A DNA stretch of 64,000 bases from an uncultured Methanobrevibacter sp. (lineage in GTDB: Archaea > Methanobacteriota > Methanobacteria > Methanobacteriales > Methanobacteriaceae), in NCBI RefSeq assembly GCF_902788255.1, contig NZ_CADAJR010000001.1, positions 48,481 to 112,480 on the forward strand, given 5' to 3'. Each line of letters opens with the position of its first letter. The stretch's first letter is position 1. A program made the translations under genes and the position numbers. The notes beneath the pieces were generated by a model. It did not search any database, was not told the DNA's origin, and saw only the letters and a list, made by a program, of their open reading frames with translations. Positions 1-9,580 of the stretch are shown in pieces.

Positions 1-1
1 T

Positions 2-697
2 GGACATGTGGGTAAATTGGCTGCAGACCATATCATTGACGAGCTGGGAGCAACCAAGTTTGCTGAAATCTATTCTCCTACTTTCCCGCCTCAAGTTGTC
101 GTGAAGGATGAGGGAATAATTGAAAACATGTATAATGAGCTATACTATCTCAAAGATGTCGGTGAAGACGAGTTGGATTTGATTATTCTTGTAGGTAATA
201 CTCAAGCTTTATCTCCAGAAGGACAATACCTTGTTTGTAAGGATACTTTGGACTTTGTCTGTAACTACGGCATTGACAGGATTTACACCCTAGGCGGTAT
301 GGTCACTTCTCCACAGCCTGTTGAAAATCCTAAAGTGTTCGGTGCGGCTACTTGCGAGGCCAATGTTGAATTGCTTAAAGAAGCAGATATTGAAATGAGA
401 TCCAATGATGGTGGAATCGTTGGTGCTTCCGGATTATTCTTAGGTTTAGGAATCCGTAGAGGAATCGAAGGGTCTTGCCTTATGGGTGAAACTCCAGGTT
501 ACTTTATTGATGCTGAAGCCGCTGAAGCTTTATTGAATAAACTGGCATTATTGCTTAATTTTGAAATTAATACTGATAAACTTGATGAAAGGGCTGAAGA
601 AACCAGACAGATGATTGCTAAAGCCCAACAAATGGAACAGGATTTAATAAATAAGGCAAATGCTGGAAATGCAGATGATTTAAGATATATTGGATAA
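2..697 (+). CDS. PAC2-family (proteasome assembly chaperone-like) protein, 5' partial
   Basis: The frame is open from the left edge ([10 protein letters not shown]), so the gene starts before the window; the GTG at position 8 is internal because family members carry a Gly-x-Val-Gly motif there. About 231 residues are visible: a Rossmann-like alpha/beta core with an ILVGNTQ strand, a YTLGGM motif and a [10 protein letters not shown] loop, then a charged C-terminal helix. These match the PAC2 family (COG2047), whose eukaryotic relatives help assemble proteasomes; the archaeal function is not settled. The next reading frame starts at or just beyond its stop, suggesting co-transcription. Confidence 0.85.
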   Translation, partial: GHVGKLAADHIIDELGATKFAEIYSPTFPPQVVVKDEGIIENMYNELYYLKDVGEDELDLIILVGNTQALSPEGQYLVCKDTLDFVCNYGIDRIYTLGGMVTSPQPVENPKVFGAATCEANVELLKEADIEMRSNDGGIVGASGLFLGLGIRRGIEGSCLMGETPGYFIDAEAAEALLNKLALLLNFEINTDKLDERAEETRQMIAKAQQMEQDLINKANAGNADDLRYIG

Positions 698-725
698 TCC
701 ATCCAATATCTATTTTACTTTTTTT

Positions 726-1271
726 ATGAATGTTTTAGTTGTTCCCGACGCTTCGATGATTGTCATTCCATTGATTGAAAAGAATGGCCATACCTATTTG
801 TCTCCAAGCAATTTTTCACGATATGACAATATGGACATTTGCGAGGGGAATCTGAATTTTGAAAATCTTATTACCAGATACTCTTCAAGTGAACTGCCCT
901 CCGGTGTAAGGTCACGATTATTCTTATTTTCAAAAGTCATTGACAAGGCTGATGCTGCAATAATTATCGGTAAACGTCCTAAAGGTCATAAAAGGATGTA
1001 TGATGCACTGAACGATTTGATTCTATTTGGAGGCAATTCCTGCAACAATGCACGAAGTCTGATGGTCAAGATTGTTGACGATATGGAAATTCCCACCTTA
1101 AAGCTTGCATATCCGACAACACAAAAAGAAATCATTGATTTGATTAGCAAAACAAACGATTTTTTAAGGAATTTCAAATCTTCATCACAACTGGATGTCG
1201 ATTTAAGGAAAAAGAGATACGCATATCCTTTTCATGATTTCAAAAAAATTTTAAATAATACTATCTTCTAA
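726..1271 (+). CDS. Conserved methanogen protein, possibly methanogenesis marker 5 (DUF2112)
   Basis: A 181-residue protein beginning MNVLVVPDASMIVIPLIE if the ATG at 726 is used. A TTG at 690 would add 12 residues and overlap the upstream gene. Neither start has a clear ribosome binding site. The central stretch LPSGVRSRLFLFSKVIDKA followed by an AAIII strand resembles, from memory, the pattern of the methanogenesis marker 5 family, but I cannot confirm this without a search. It has no signal peptide or membrane helix. It lies between the PAC2 gene and the EndoQ gene on the same strand, ten bases before the latter, so the three probably form an operon. Confidence 0.7.
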   Translation: MNVLVVPDASMIVIPLIEKNGHTYLSPSNFSRYDNMDICEGNLNFENLITRYSSSELPSGVRSRLFLFSKVIDKADAAIIIGKRPKGHKRMYDALNDLILFGGNSCNNARSLMVKIVDDMEIPTLKLAYPTTQKEIIDLISKTNDFLRNFKSSSQLDVDLRKKRYAYPFHDFKKILNNTIF

Positions 1272-1280
1272 CAGTTAATC

Positions 1281-2459
1281 ATGTTGGTCAATGCTGATTT
1301 TCACATTCACAGTTGCTTTTCAATGGCATCATCAAAGGACATGGTTATTAGGAATATGGCTCCAAAATCCAAACTGAAGGGTTTGCAGCTTCTAGGAACA
1401 GGTGATGCGTTTCATCCCAAATGGCTGGATATCATTGAGGAGAGCACTGATTATCTGGGTGATGGAATTTACAGTTTTGACGGTATGGATTTTGTTTTGA
1501 CAACTGAAGTTGAGGCCAAACACAGGATTCATCATGTAATCATAATTCCCGACATGGACATTGCGCGTGAGCTTTCATCAAAATTGCCGTCAAGTAACAA
1601 ATCCAGTGACGGCAGGCCAAAAACCCGTCTTGGAGGCGCTGAGCTATTGGAGCTTGCACATGACCATGACTGTCTCATCGGTCCGGCTCATGCATTCACA
1701 CCATGGACCGGAATGTACAAGTCATATGACAGCATATATGACTGTTATGATGCTAAACCTGACTTTGTTGAATTGGGTCTGTCGGCTGATACGGATATGG
1801 CGGATACGATTCGTGAACTTAAGGATTTTGTATTTCTTTCAAACTCCGATGCACATTCCCCATGGCCACACAGACTGGGTCGTGAATTTAATCAAATTGA
1901 GCTTGAAGATATTTCATATTCCTCAATCAAGAAGGCATTTAAACATAGGGATGTCAAGGCAAATTATGGTCTCGTGCCGAATCTGGGAAAGTATCACATG
2001 ACCGCATGTACCAAATGCCACAAACTGATTGACCCTGAGGTTGCCCGCGAAAACAAAATGAAATGTTCCTGTGGAGGGACAATAAAAAAAGGTGTTGATT
2101 ATAGAATTTCCGAAATTGCGGATTCTACTGATCCTGTCCATCCTGAATTCAGACCGGATTACGTTCATCTGATGCCTTTGGCCGAAATAATTTCCGCTGT
2201 TTACGGCAAGGGAGTCACTACAAAATATGTGCAGGGAATATGGCAGAAACTGATAGACAATTTCAAAACTGAAATTGATGTTTTGATTAATGTTTCATTG
2301 GATGATATTAAAAGGGTTGATCATGAGGTTTCACATGCCATCGAATCATTTAGAAACAATACGATTGATGTTGTTCCTGGTGGTGGAGGACAATACGGTC
2401 ATATATTGTTTAAAAAAGAAATAAAAAAGCCTAAAGTGGTAACTTTAGACAATTTCTAA
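1281..2459 (+). CDS. Endonuclease Q (PHP-domain DNA repair nuclease)
   Basis: 392 residues. The N-terminal half is a PHP phosphoesterase domain: NADFHIHSCFS supplies the first metal-binding His pair, and HRIHHVIIIP, GPAHAFTPW and FLSNSDAHSPWP carry further metal ligands. From about residue 235 there is a zinc ribbon (CTKCHK, then CSCGG), followed by a C-terminal domain ending in a GGGGQYG loop. This layout fits TIGR00375/EndoQ, which in Thermococcales cuts DNA 5' of uracil, hypoxanthine and abasic sites. The role as a deaminated-base repair enzyme is family knowledge, not shown here. The ATG at 1281 gives an intact metal motif at residues 6-10. Confidence 0.88.
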   Translation: MLVNADFHIHSCFSMASSKDMVIRNMAPKSKLKGLQLLGTGDAFHPKWLDIIEESTDYLGDGIYSFDGMDFVLTTEVEAKHRIHHVIIIPDMDIARELSSKLPSSNKSSDGRPKTRLGGAELLELAHDHDCLIGPAHAFTPWTGMYKSYDSIYDCYDAKPDFVELGLSADTDMADTIRELKDFVFLSNSDAHSPWPHRLGREFNQIELEDISYSSIKKAFKHRDVKANYGLVPNLGKYHMTACTKCHKLIDPEVARENKMKCSCGGTIKKGVDYRISEIADSTDPVHPEFRPDYVHLMPLAEIISAVYGKGVTTKYVQGIWQKLIDNFKTEIDVLINVSLDDIKRVDHEVSHAIESFRNNTIDVVPGGGGQYGHILFKKEIKKPKVVTLDNF

Positions 2460-2462
2460 AAG

Positions 2463-2536
2463 CGGACTTGGAGGGATTTGAACCCTCGATCTTAAGATTA
2501 GGAGTCTTACGCCCTTCCAGACTAGGCTACAAGCCC
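2463..2536 (-). tRNA. tRNA-Arg (CCT)
   Basis: Read on the minus strand, the 7-bp acceptor stem is GGGCTTG with CAAGTCC (one G-U pair). The anticodon stem TAAGA/TCTTA encloses loop CTCCTAA, giving anticodon CCU (codon AGG). The T-arm has the usual GTTCAAATC loop. No CCA is encoded. It is followed in its direction of transcription by the EndoQ gene, which converges on it. Confidence 0.95.
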
Positions 2537-2590
2537 AAAAAATTATCAAGCCACAAATATTAATTTGTTTTAAAAAAAGAATTATAAGGA

Positions 2591-2664
2591 CGGACCCGCC
2601 GGGATTTGAACCCGGGGTCTTCGGATTAGAAGTCCGACGCCCTATCCAGCTAGGCTACGGGCCC
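2591..2664 (-). tRNA. tRNA-Arg (TCT)
   Basis: Minus strand, acceptor GGGCCCG/CGGGTCC. Anticodon stem TCGGA/TCCGA with loop CTTCTAA gives UCU (codon AGA). It sits 54 bp upstream of tRNA-Arg(CCT) and reads the other AGR codon, so the pair covers both AGR arginine codons and is probably co-transcribed. AGA and AGG are the dominant Arg codons in this low-GC genome. Confidence 0.95.
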
Positions 2665-2751
2665 TTATATACAACAATAATAATTTTATTTTTCTTATTA
2701 TATATATTTAACTATTTAATAAATAAAAAAAGAAAGAATTAAAATAAATAT

Positions 2752-3288
2752 TTAAACTCTTTCAGTACCTCCAGTAGCATCATTAACTCCTATGGAGTCA
2801 ACAGCATTACCGTCAGCATCGTATATTGTAAATATCCAATATCCGTTGGAATAATAACCGCTTCCAGCATAACATCTGTCTTCTAAAACAGCATCATTTG
2901 CGATTGATTTTGCAGTTGAATAAGACATTTGTGTGTTACTTGAACTTCCACTGTCACTGCCACTGTCGCTTGAAGATGAACTTCCACTGCTACTTGAGGA
3001 TGAGCTTCCTGATGAACTGCCGGATGAGGAACTACCTGATGAATAACTGTCTGAACTGCCTGATTCGGATCCGGTAGAACTGGAACTTCCGTCGGTAGTT
3101 GCTACAGATGAACCTGTATTATTCAGGGTAGTATTGTTACCGAGTCCGTTTCCAGTATTATCATTTGCGCCCATACTAGATAAATCTGAAAATATCGGAT
3201 TGTCACTATTAGTAATACCGTATGCAGTTACTGCTGCAGCGATACATAATACAACAATTATTGAAATGATTATATTTGCTTTATCCAT
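2752..3288 (-). CDS. Membrane-anchored Ser/Gly-rich exported protein
   Basis: 178 residues. Residues 4-24 form a single hydrophobic helix (signal anchor). Residues 65-120 are an almost pure Ser/Gly/Asp linker. The last 55 residues form a small globular domain (TAKSIANDAVLEDRCYAGSG, then a YWIFTIYDADGNAV stretch) that looks like a single PepSY-type or similar alpha/beta unit. The start is supported by GGAGGG ten bases upstream. It is read divergently from frhA. It probably displays a small domain outside the cell on a flexible stalk; I do not recognise a specific function. Confidence 0.8.
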   Translation of the reverse strand: MDKANIIISIIVVLCIAAAVTAYGITNSDNPIFSDLSSMGANDNTGNGLGNNTTLNNTGSSVATTDGSSSSTGSESGSSDSYSSGSSSSGSSSGSSSSSSSGSSSSSDSGSDSGSSSNTQMSYSTAKSIANDAVLEDRCYAGSGYYSNGYWIFTIYDADGNAVDSIGVNDATGGTERV

Positions 3289-3392
3289 TTTATCCCTCCT
3301 GTTTGGTTATAAAATTATAATAATAAAAGTTAGATTTTTATCTTTTATATATATTTCGATTTATAATTATTAAAGAAACTTATTAATAATAA

Positions 3393-3404
3393 AAAATATA
3401 TATA
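3393..3404 (+). promoter_or_regulatory. TATA box of the frh operon
   Basis: An A/T run reading AAAATATATATA lies about 40 bp before the frhA start. With the usual archaeal spacing of about 25 bp, transcription would begin near 3428, leaving a leader just long enough for the GAGGTGA ribosome binding site at 3432-3438. Confidence 0.55.
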
Positions 3405-3443
3405 CTTAATGTTAGTTTCTAATTTATAATTGAGGTGACATAT

Positions 3444-4670
3444 TTGAAAGATAGAGTAGTTATATCCCCTACAACTCGTCAAGAGGGCCATGCCGAACTC
3501 GTCATGGAAGTCGACGACGAAGGGATTGTTACAAAAGGTATGTATTTTAGTATAACTCCTGTAAGGGGTTTAGAAAAGATGGTTCTTAGCAAAGCACCTG
3601 AAACCGCTCCAGTTTTATGTCAAAGAATCTGTGGAGTATGTCCTATTCCACACACTTTAGCATCAGCTGAAGCTATCGATCAAGCATTAGGTATTGAAAT
3701 TCCTAAAGCAGCTAGATTGTTAAGAGAAGCTACCTTAGCAGCACACAACATTAACAGTGCAGCTATTCACCACTTCTTAGTAGCACCGGACTTCGTTCCT
3801 GAAGACTTATTCGCTACTGCTGTAGACAGCGTAAGTAACGTAAGAAAAAATGTACAATACGTTGTAGACATGATTGCTGGTGAAGGTATCCACCCATCTG
3901 ATGTAAGAGTTGGAGGAATGGCAAGAAACATTACTCCATTTACAAAAGAAAGATTAATAGAAAGAATGACCGCACTTAAATCCGACCTTGAAGCACACGT
4001 TGAATTAATCAAAAACTGTGTTGCTGAAAGTGCAGAAAAAATGGGTATTCCAAAAGATTTAGGTGTAGTTAACCAACCATTACTCGCTGTACACCCAACT
4101 TATGGTGTAAATGAGTTTGATATGGATGCATTTTCTGAAGTTTTACCTGAAGCTTGGTATGACGACCCTGAAGTAGGTAAAAGAGGATGTTCTGTAATTC
4201 CATTAATCAACGGAACCAATGTTGAAACAGGTCCTAGAGCAAGAATGGAAAAATTCCAAGGATTCAAAGACAAAGGTGTAATCGCTCAACACGTTGCACG
4301 TGCTGACGAAATGTTGAAAAACTACGACGCATGTTTAGAAGCATTAGATGCAATTGATCCTGCAGCATCTGCAAGAGCAGACTACGATCCTAGAGGTACT
4401 GGCGAACTTGGATTCGGTATCATCGAAGGTCCTAGAGGAACCAACGCTCACATGGCAAAAGTTGAAGATGGAAAAACCAAATTCTACTCTGCAATTGTAC
4501 CTACCACTTGGAACATTCCAACTATGGGTCCAGCTACAGAAGGATTCCATCATGAATTTGGTCCACACGTTATCAGAGCATACGACCCATGTTTATCCTG
4601 TGCTACTCACGTGATGGTAGTTGACGATGAAGACAAATCCATTCTCAAAAACGAAATGGTGAGAATCTAA
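3444..4670 (+). CDS. frhA: Coenzyme F420-reducing [NiFe] hydrogenase, alpha (catalytic) subunit
   Basis: 408 residues from a TTG start. I prefer this TTG to the GTG at 3435 because GAGGTGA (3432-3438) lies five bases before the TTG and overlaps the GTG. The N-terminal NiFe ligand motif [10 protein letters not shown] has Cys63 and Cys66; the C-terminal motif DPCLSCATH has Cys383 and Cys386, so both nickel-ligand pairs are Cys with no selenocysteine. About 19 residues follow the final His, which the maturation protease would remove. The enzyme oxidises H2 and reduces F420 in hydrogenotrophic methanogenesis. It is first in the canonical frhADGB order. Codon use is strongly biased, as expected for an abundant protein. 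Confidence 0.97.
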   Translation: MKDRVVISPTTRQEGHAELVMEVDDEGIVTKGMYFSITPVRGLEKMVLSKAPETAPVLCQRICGVCPIPHTLASAEAIDQALGIEIPKAARLLREATLAAHNINSAAIHHFLVAPDFVPEDLFATAVDSVSNVRKNVQYVVDMIAGEGIHPSDVRVGGMARNITPFTKERLIERMTALKSDLEAHVELIKNCVAESAEKMGIPKDLGVVNQPLLAVHPTYGVNEFDMDAFSEVLPEAWYDDPEVGKRGCSVIPLINGTNVETGPRARMEKFQGFKDKGVIAQHVARADEMLKNYDACLEALDAIDPAASARADYDPRGTGELGFGIIEGPRGTNAHMAKVEDGKTKFYSAIVPTTWNIPTMGPATEGFHHEFGPHVIRAYDPCLSCATHVMVVDDEDKSILKNEMVRI

Positions 4671-4686
4671 GTTGGAGGATTAATAA

Positions 4687-5256
4687 ATGCCTTATGATTC
4701 GGAGATAATCGTTATTGGATGCGGAAATATCTTATTTAAGGATGATGGATTTGGTCCGGTAGTCATTAATCTGTTGCAGAAATACTGCAATGACCAGAAT
4801 GATTATTATGACCCTGCTGTCACATCATATGTTGAGGATGAATTTGATAAAGACATAATGAATCAAATCAAAGAGAAATTTGAAGGTATAACATTGCCTG
4901 ACAGCATACAGTTCATTGACGGCGGAACTGCAGCTCCAACAAATTTTTTCCCGCTTTATGAAGAGTACGACTGGAAAAAACTGATAGTTATTGATGTTGT
5001 TGAATTTGATGCGGAACCTGGAACTGTCGATGTATTTGATCCAAATATAATGAAAATAGGAAAATATGATAATCCTCACGGAATGACTGTTGAAGAGCCT
5101 CTTCAGAAAATTTCAGAGAAATGTGAAGTGGTTGTCGTAGGTTGTAAACCTGAGTCAATTCCAACTCCGGATGTGGATATGGGTTTAACAGAATCCGTAG
5201 AAAAGGCTATTCCTAAGACTATTGATCTTATTTTAAAAGAAATCGGGGTAAAATAA
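4687..5256 (+). CDS. frhD: F420-reducing hydrogenase maturation protease FrhD
   Basis: 189 residues, starting 16 bp after frhA with GGAGG upstream. The N-terminus [20 protein letters not shown] is the HycI/HoxM-type protease signature, with the Asp of KDDG as expected nickel-sensing residue; [11 protein letters not shown] and [14 protein letters not shown] are further conserved strands. Members of this family cleave the C-terminal tail of the large hydrogenase subunit after nickel insertion. It shares the A of its stop with the frhG start (TAATG). It is a processing factor, not a hydrogenase subunit, despite its place inside the operon. Confidence 0.93.
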   Translation: MPYDSEIIVIGCGNILFKDDGFGPVVINLLQKYCNDQNDYYDPAVTSYVEDEFDKDIMNQIKEKFEGITLPDSIQFIDGGTAAPTNFFPLYEEYDWKKLIVIDVVEFDAEPGTVDVFDPNIMKIGKYDNPHGMTVEEPLQKISEKCEVVVVGCKPESIPTPDVDMGLTESVEKAIPKTIDLILKEIGVK

Positions 5257-6101
5257 TGTTTGATAAATTGAAAAAAGCTTTTGGCGGTTCATCTGAACCA
5301 GAAGCACCAAAAGTAGAAGAAAAAGTTGAAGCTGCTCCAGCAGAAACTCCAAAAGCTGCTCCTGCAGAAGAAAAAGCTGCTTCAGCAAAACCACGTATCG
5401 GTTACATACACTTAAGTGGTTGTACTGGAGATGCAATGTCTTTAACTGAAAACTATGACATTTTATCTACAGTCTTAACTGATATGATTGATATCGTATA
5501 CGGACAAACTTTAGTTGACAAATGGATTCATGGTACTTATGCTGAAGAAATGCCTGAAATGGACTTATGTTTAATTGAAGGATCCGTCTGTTTACAAGAT
5601 GAACACAGTTTACACGAAATCCAAGAAGCAAGGAAAAAATCCAAATTAATCTGTGCATTTGGTTCCTGTGCTATGACCGGTTGTTTCACAACCTTCGCAC
5701 GTGGAGGTCAACAAGCACAACCTAAACACGAATCATTCGTGCCTGTAAGCTCCTTAGTTAAAGTGGACTTAGCACTTCCTGGTTGTCCTGTAGCACCTGA
5801 AATGATTGCAAACGCTGTTGTTGCATTATGTAACGGTGACTTAGAATACTTACAACCTGCTATCGATAAAGCTGCTTGCAACACTGGATGTGGCTGTGAT
5901 GTATTAACTAATATAATCCGTAACGGATTATGTAGTGGATGTGGAACTTGTGCTCTAGCTTGTCCTACAAGAGCTATGGGCTTTACTGAAGGTAGACCTA
6001 GCTGTGATAGAGACAGATGTATTAAATGTGGAACTTGTTATGCAATGTGTCCAAGAGCATGGTTACCTATAAAAAGAATTAAAGAAAATACAGGGTTATA
6101 G
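5256..6101 (+). CDS. frhG: Coenzyme F420-reducing hydrogenase, gamma (electron-transfer) subunit
   Basis: 281 residues. After the first ten residues there is an Ala/Glu/Pro/Lys-rich stretch to about residue 45, which looks like a flexible N-terminal tail. The core starts at [15 protein letters not shown] with the proximal-cluster cysteines (also GSCAMTGC and LPGCPVAP). Two ferredoxin-like 4Fe-4S motifs follow near the C-terminus: [12 protein letters not shown] and [12 protein letters not shown]. It carries electrons from the NiFe site in FrhA to FrhB. It is translationally coupled to frhD by a TAATG overlap. The acidic, Ala-rich N-terminal tail is the only unusual part. Confidence 0.96.
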   Translation: MFDKLKKAFGGSSEPEAPKVEEKVEAAPAETPKAAPAEEKAASAKPRIGYIHLSGCTGDAMSLTENYDILSTVLTDMIDIVYGQTLVDKWIHGTYAEEMPEMDLCLIEGSVCLQDEHSLHEIQEARKKSKLICAFGSCAMTGCFTTFARGGQQAQPKHESFVPVSSLVKVDLALPGCPVAPEMIANAVVALCNGDLEYLQPAIDKAACNTGCGCDVLTNIIRNGLCSGCGTCALACPTRAMGFTEGRPSCDRDRCIKCGTCYAMCPRAWLPIKRIKENTGL

Positions 6102-6112
6102 GAGGATTGAAC

Positions 6113-6964
6113 ATGCCATTAGGAACTTATAAAGAAGCATTATCTGCAAGATCTACAGATAGCAAAATTTTAGATGTATCTCAAGACGGAGGAATTGTTT
6201 CCGCTTTACTTTGTTACGCACTCGATGAAGGAATCATTGAAGGTGCAGTTGTAGCTGGAACTCCTGATGAAGATTGGAGACCAATCCCTACTGTAGTAAC
6301 TTCAGCAGATGAAGTTATCGCAGCAGCAGGTACCAAATACTCAATGTCCCCAACCTTATCCGCTTTAAAAGAAGCTACCCGTCAATATGGTTTAGAAAAA
6401 GTTGGTGTTGTAGCAACTCCATGTCAAACCCAAGGTTTAAGAAAAGCACAAGCTTATCCATTCACCAGATTCGTTGTAGACAAAATCAAATTACTCATCG
6501 GTATCTACTGTATGGAAAACTTCCCTATGGCTTCTCTTGATACCTTCGCAACTGCTAAATTAGGATTTGACTCCTTAACCGACGCTACCAAAATGGACAT
6601 TGGTAAAGGTAAATTCTGGTTAACCAAAGATGGCGAAGACTCAGGATTAGCTATTAAAGAAACCCACGGTTATGAACAAGCTGGTTGTAACATCTGTATG
6701 GACTACGTAGCTGAATGGGCTGACGTATCCACCGGTTCTGTAGGATCTCCTGACGGATGGTCCACCGTATTAACCAGAACCGACGATGGTGACAGCATCT
6801 TTAAAGCTGCTGTTGACGCTGGTTTAATTGAAACAAAACCAATGGAAGAAGTAAAACCTGGTCTTCCTTTACTTGAAAAATTAGCTAAAGGTAAAAAGGA
6901 CAAAAACGGAAAAGAACGTGAAAACAGAGCTAAATTAGGATTACCACTTCCTGTGGAATACTAA
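6113..6964 (+). CDS. frhB: Coenzyme F420-reducing hydrogenase, beta (F420-binding) subunit
   Basis: 283 residues from the ATG at 6113, which has GGAGG at 6101-6105 with ideal spacing; the in-frame TTG at 6107 is too close to that site. The protein begins [20 protein letters not shown], typical of FrhB, and contains ATPCQTQGL and the cysteine motif [16 protein letters not shown] that binds an iron-sulfur cluster. FrhB holds FAD and reduces F420. The gene ends the operon and is followed by a poly-T terminator. Confidence 0.96.
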   Translation: MPLGTYKEALSARSTDSKILDVSQDGGIVSALLCYALDEGIIEGAVVAGTPDEDWRPIPTVVTSADEVIAAAGTKYSMSPTLSALKEATRQYGLEKVGVVATPCQTQGLRKAQAYPFTRFVVDKIKLLIGIYCMENFPMASLDTFATAKLGFDSLTDATKMDIGKGKFWLTKDGEDSGLAIKETHGYEQAGCNICMDYVAEWADVSTGSVGSPDGWSTVLTRTDDGDSIFKAAVDAGLIETKPMEEVKPGLPLLEKLAKGKKDKNGKERENRAKLGLPLPVEY

Positions 6965-6996
6965 TTTCTCTTTTTTTCTTTTTTTTATTTTTTTTA
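6965..6996 (+). terminator. Poly-T terminator after frhB
   Basis: Directly after the frhB stop the plus strand has three T runs separated by C or A (TTTTTTTC, TTTTTTTTTA, TTTTTTTT). Such T tracts are the standard archaeal termination signal. Confidence 0.6.
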
Positions 6997-7070
6997 AACC
7001 TCTATGCTCAACTCTTTTTGAATAATATTAAATAATATATGAAATATATATTATACAAGGGAGGTTAATT

Positions 7071-8117
7071 ATGAACAATAATAAACTACTAATTTTTTTA
7101 ATTGCAATCATATTTGTCCTATCAGTTAACTTCACATTTGCCGCTGATAATTCAACTGATTTAACCCTTGAGGAAATTGATGATCAGGAGGATATTGACA
7201 TTTCACTGCAGGAAAGTGAATCTGCTGACACTTTAGAAAGTGATGATAATGTGGAACAACCTATCGGCCAAGAGATTAGTGTCCATAATGCAACAATCAA
7301 GCCAGGCAAGGTAGTTAACAGATATGTTGACGGGGTAATTTATGAAGCCACCTTTTATGAATCTAACGGTGCACCATTAACAAACACATTTGTTTTCTGT
7401 GGGGTTAATTCACTAAAATATGGAATGAATATCTCAACCGATTCAAACGGTGTTGCTAAATTCCCATTGCCTTTAAGTAATGGGAATTATAAGCTTTATC
7501 TGTTTAATCCGATAACTGGTGATATGACTACTGATGATTTGAAGGTGTTTGATGTGCTGAGCGGTGGAAAAAACATGAAAGTGTACTTTAATAGTGGCAA
7601 ATTTTATTCTGTCCGTGCATTTGACAATAATGGAAAACTAGTGACTGCTAATAAAAAAGTCACATTTCTGATTGCATATAACAAAATCAATGAAATAACA
7701 CGTAAGGTAACAACAGTCACTAAAAAATACGCTGTCAAAACAGATAAGAATGGTTTTGCAAAATTGAAAATTAATTTTAATCCTGGAACATATTCTGTTG
7801 TGGCTAAGTATGGTGATTTTGCTGTTTTCAATTCAATCACAGTCAAGCCAACATTGATTCACTTGACAAAAGTTAATTCAATTGGTAAAAAGACTTTCAA
7901 ATTCAAAATCAAATTGCTTAACAATAAGGGTAAAGCATTGAAAAATAAAAAAATTAAAGTTAAATTCAATAAGAAAACATACACTGCAAAAACAAACAAA
8001 AAAGGCATAGCATTATTCAAAATTAAAACACCTAAAAAGACAGGTTACTTTAAATTAGTTTCAAAATACAAAAAAGCTACCGCATCATCCGTATTGCAGC
8101 AGTATAGAATTTATTGA
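7071..8117 (+). CDS. Secreted Ig-like (adhesin-like) surface protein
   Basis: 348 residues with a clear signal peptide (MNNNKLLIFLIAIIFVLSVN, then FTFAADN) and GGAGG ten bases upstream. An acidic stretch (residues 27-70) is followed by about three Ig-like beta-sandwich units of the kind that read 'YTDSNGVAKFPLPLSNGNYK'-like (here DSNGVAKFPL, DKNGFAKLKIN, NKKGIALFKI). The last unit is very Lys-rich and ends without a membrane helix. The same terminal domain occurs at the end of three other large proteins in this window. It is likely retained at the cell wall by charge or by binding wall polymer, which is inference. Confidence 0.85.
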   Translation: MNNNKLLIFLIAIIFVLSVNFTFAADNSTDLTLEEIDDQEDIDISLQESESADTLESDDNVEQPIGQEISVHNATIKPGKVVNRYVDGVIYEATFYESNGAPLTNTFVFCGVNSLKYGMNISTDSNGVAKFPLPLSNGNYKLYLFNPITGDMTTDDLKVFDVLSGGKNMKVYFNSGKFYSVRAFDNNGKLVTANKKVTFLIAYNKINEITRKVTTVTKKYAVKTDKNGFAKLKINFNPGTYSVVAKYGDFAVFNSITVKPTLIHLTKVNSIGKKTFKFKIKLLNNKGKALKNKKIKVKFNKKTYTAKTNKKGIALFKIKTPKKTGYFKLVSKYKKATASSVLQQYRIY

Positions 8118-8148
8118 AGAGAATAATTCTCTTCAAACTATTTTTTTT

Positions 8149-9066
8149 TTAAATGGTTGTAACTGTACAGCCTTCTTTTTCAATAATAAGGGTATGTTCC
8201 TTCTGACTTACAAAGCAACCCTCTTTTTCACGCAGTGGTGCGTATGGATAGACTGCCATTGCATCTGATAATTGCTTGAGTGCGATTGCACCTTTTCTTT
8301 CACCAAACTCATCGGTAATCCATCTTCCTGAAAATGGAACGTATCTGTGGTTCTGCTGGATATATTTCAATACCCTTTGTGTTGATTTCATTCTGAAAGG
8401 TTTGTTTGCCATGTATGAGAAGATGTAATGACCAGGGGCATCGTTGATGTAGCCCTCTCCGTTTGTTGCAAACGGTTCTATTGCTACGGCTTGGCCTTCT
8501 TCTAAAACGTAATTGTCGTGATTGTCATAATTTGGTATGGATATTCCTGCGTGCAGGTTGTTTTGCTCCAGGCTGTGGCCCATAAGGTTGAATATTGGAT
8601 TTAGCTTGTATTCGGATATTGCCTCGTGCACTGCAGCACCGATTTTTGAGATTTCAACTCCTGCCCTTGCTGTTGCAATTGCAGCTTCAAGACCTGCTGC
8701 TGATGCTTCAACTATCTCTTCATGGAGGTTTATCTCATCCTGTGTGTATCTCTCGTCGATGTTTCCATCAGCTATTATTGTCACTGCAGTATCTGCAATG
8801 TATCCGTCAATCATTGCTCCCAAATCCAGCTTGACCATGTCTCCTGCATGAATCACGGTCTTATCTCCTGCAGGGGAGGTGTAGTGTGCTGCCACTTCAT
8901 TGATTGACAGGTTGCATGGAAATGCTATTTGGGCTCCAGACTTTAATATTTCACTTTCAACATATTCTACGATGTCAATTGCCAATGCACCATCCTTAAT
9001 CATCTTTGAAGCGTCTTCACGAATTCTTGAAGCGATTTTTCCAGATTCTATATAGGATTCTATCAT
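8149..9066 (-). CDS. map: Methionine aminopeptidase, type II
   Basis: 305 residues, the usual length for archaeal MetAP2 without the eukaryotic N-terminal extension. Metal ligands are visible in order: Asp in VKLDLGAMIDGYIADTAV (two Asp), His in MGHSLEQNNLHAG, Glu in EEGQAVAIEPFATNGEG, and a C-terminal Glu region. The helical insertion typical of type II lies between the last two motifs (ALKQLSDAMAVYPYAPL). The enzyme removes the initiator Met. AAGGT lies upstream of the ATG. It is a housekeeping gene, read convergently with the Ig-like protein gene. Confidence 0.96.
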   Translation of the reverse strand: MIESYIESGKIASRIREDASKMIKDGALAIDIVEYVESEILKSGAQIAFPCNLSINEVAAHYTSPAGDKTVIHAGDMVKLDLGAMIDGYIADTAVTIIADGNIDERYTQDEINLHEEIVEASAAGLEAAIATARAGVEISKIGAAVHEAISEYKLNPIFNLMGHSLEQNNLHAGISIPNYDNHDNYVLEEGQAVAIEPFATNGEGYINDAPGHYIFSYMANKPFRMKSTQRVLKYIQQNHRYVPFSGRWITDEFGERKGAIALKQLSDAMAVYPYAPLREKEGCFVSQKEHTLIIEKEGCTVTTI

Positions 9067-9167
9067 AAATTTTTACCTTCTAAATTAATACAATTAAATA
9101 TTTAATTGATAAATGTTATATAATATTATATATTACTATAAGTATATTAATTATTGGAGGTTGAAAA

Positions 9168-9572
9168 ATGGATATTCCTACAATACCTGACCAAATGTTT
9201 ATATTAATCATTGCGGTAATTGCAGCTATTGTATTAATTATCATTGTTTTCCAATGGAGGAGCATTGCTCAATCTAAAAATTCAATCGCACTTCTTGAAA
9301 AGGAAATTGAGCTTAAGAAAATGTCCATGGTTGAAAAAGACATTGAATCTAAAAGATTAATGGATAATCCTATTCCATTACCACAAGATCAACAGGACCG
9401 CCTTTCCGAAATAAGACAGTCCACCACTGAAGCAAGAAGTCGTGTAGGTTTCCTTCACTCTGAAATCAATGAAAGATTAGCAAGACTTGAAGCTGAAACC
9501 GAGCAAAGAAAACTCGAAAAGATGCTTACAGAAATCGAAGAAAAAGAAAAGAAACTTAAAGGAATGAAATAG
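9168..9572 (+). CDS. Small membrane protein with cytoplasmic coiled coil
   Basis: 134 residues. One hydrophobic helix (residues 9-29) is followed by a highly charged, heptad-patterned helical region to the C-terminus (many E, K, L and R; no Cys). GGAGGT lies upstream of the ATG. It is paired with the next gene, which has the same design, with eight bases between them. No family is recognised. The pair could form a membrane-tethered hetero-oligomer through the coiled coils, which is inference. Confidence 0.85.
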   Translation: MDIPTIPDQMFILIIAVIAAIVLIIIVFQWRSIAQSKNSIALLEKEIELKKMSMVEKDIESKRLMDNPIPLPQDQQDRLSEIRQSTTEARSRVGFLHSEINERLARLEAETEQRKLEKMLTEIEEKEKKLKGMK

Positions 9573-9580
9573 GTGATAAT

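Noticed and set aside
3444..4670. Selenocysteine in FrhA
   Set aside because: Both nickel-ligand motifs read Cys ([10 protein letters not shown] and DPCLSCATH) with TGT/TGC codons and no in-frame TGA.
8149..9066. Type I methionine aminopeptidase
   Set aside because: The insertion between the last metal motifs and the archaeal context indicate type II.
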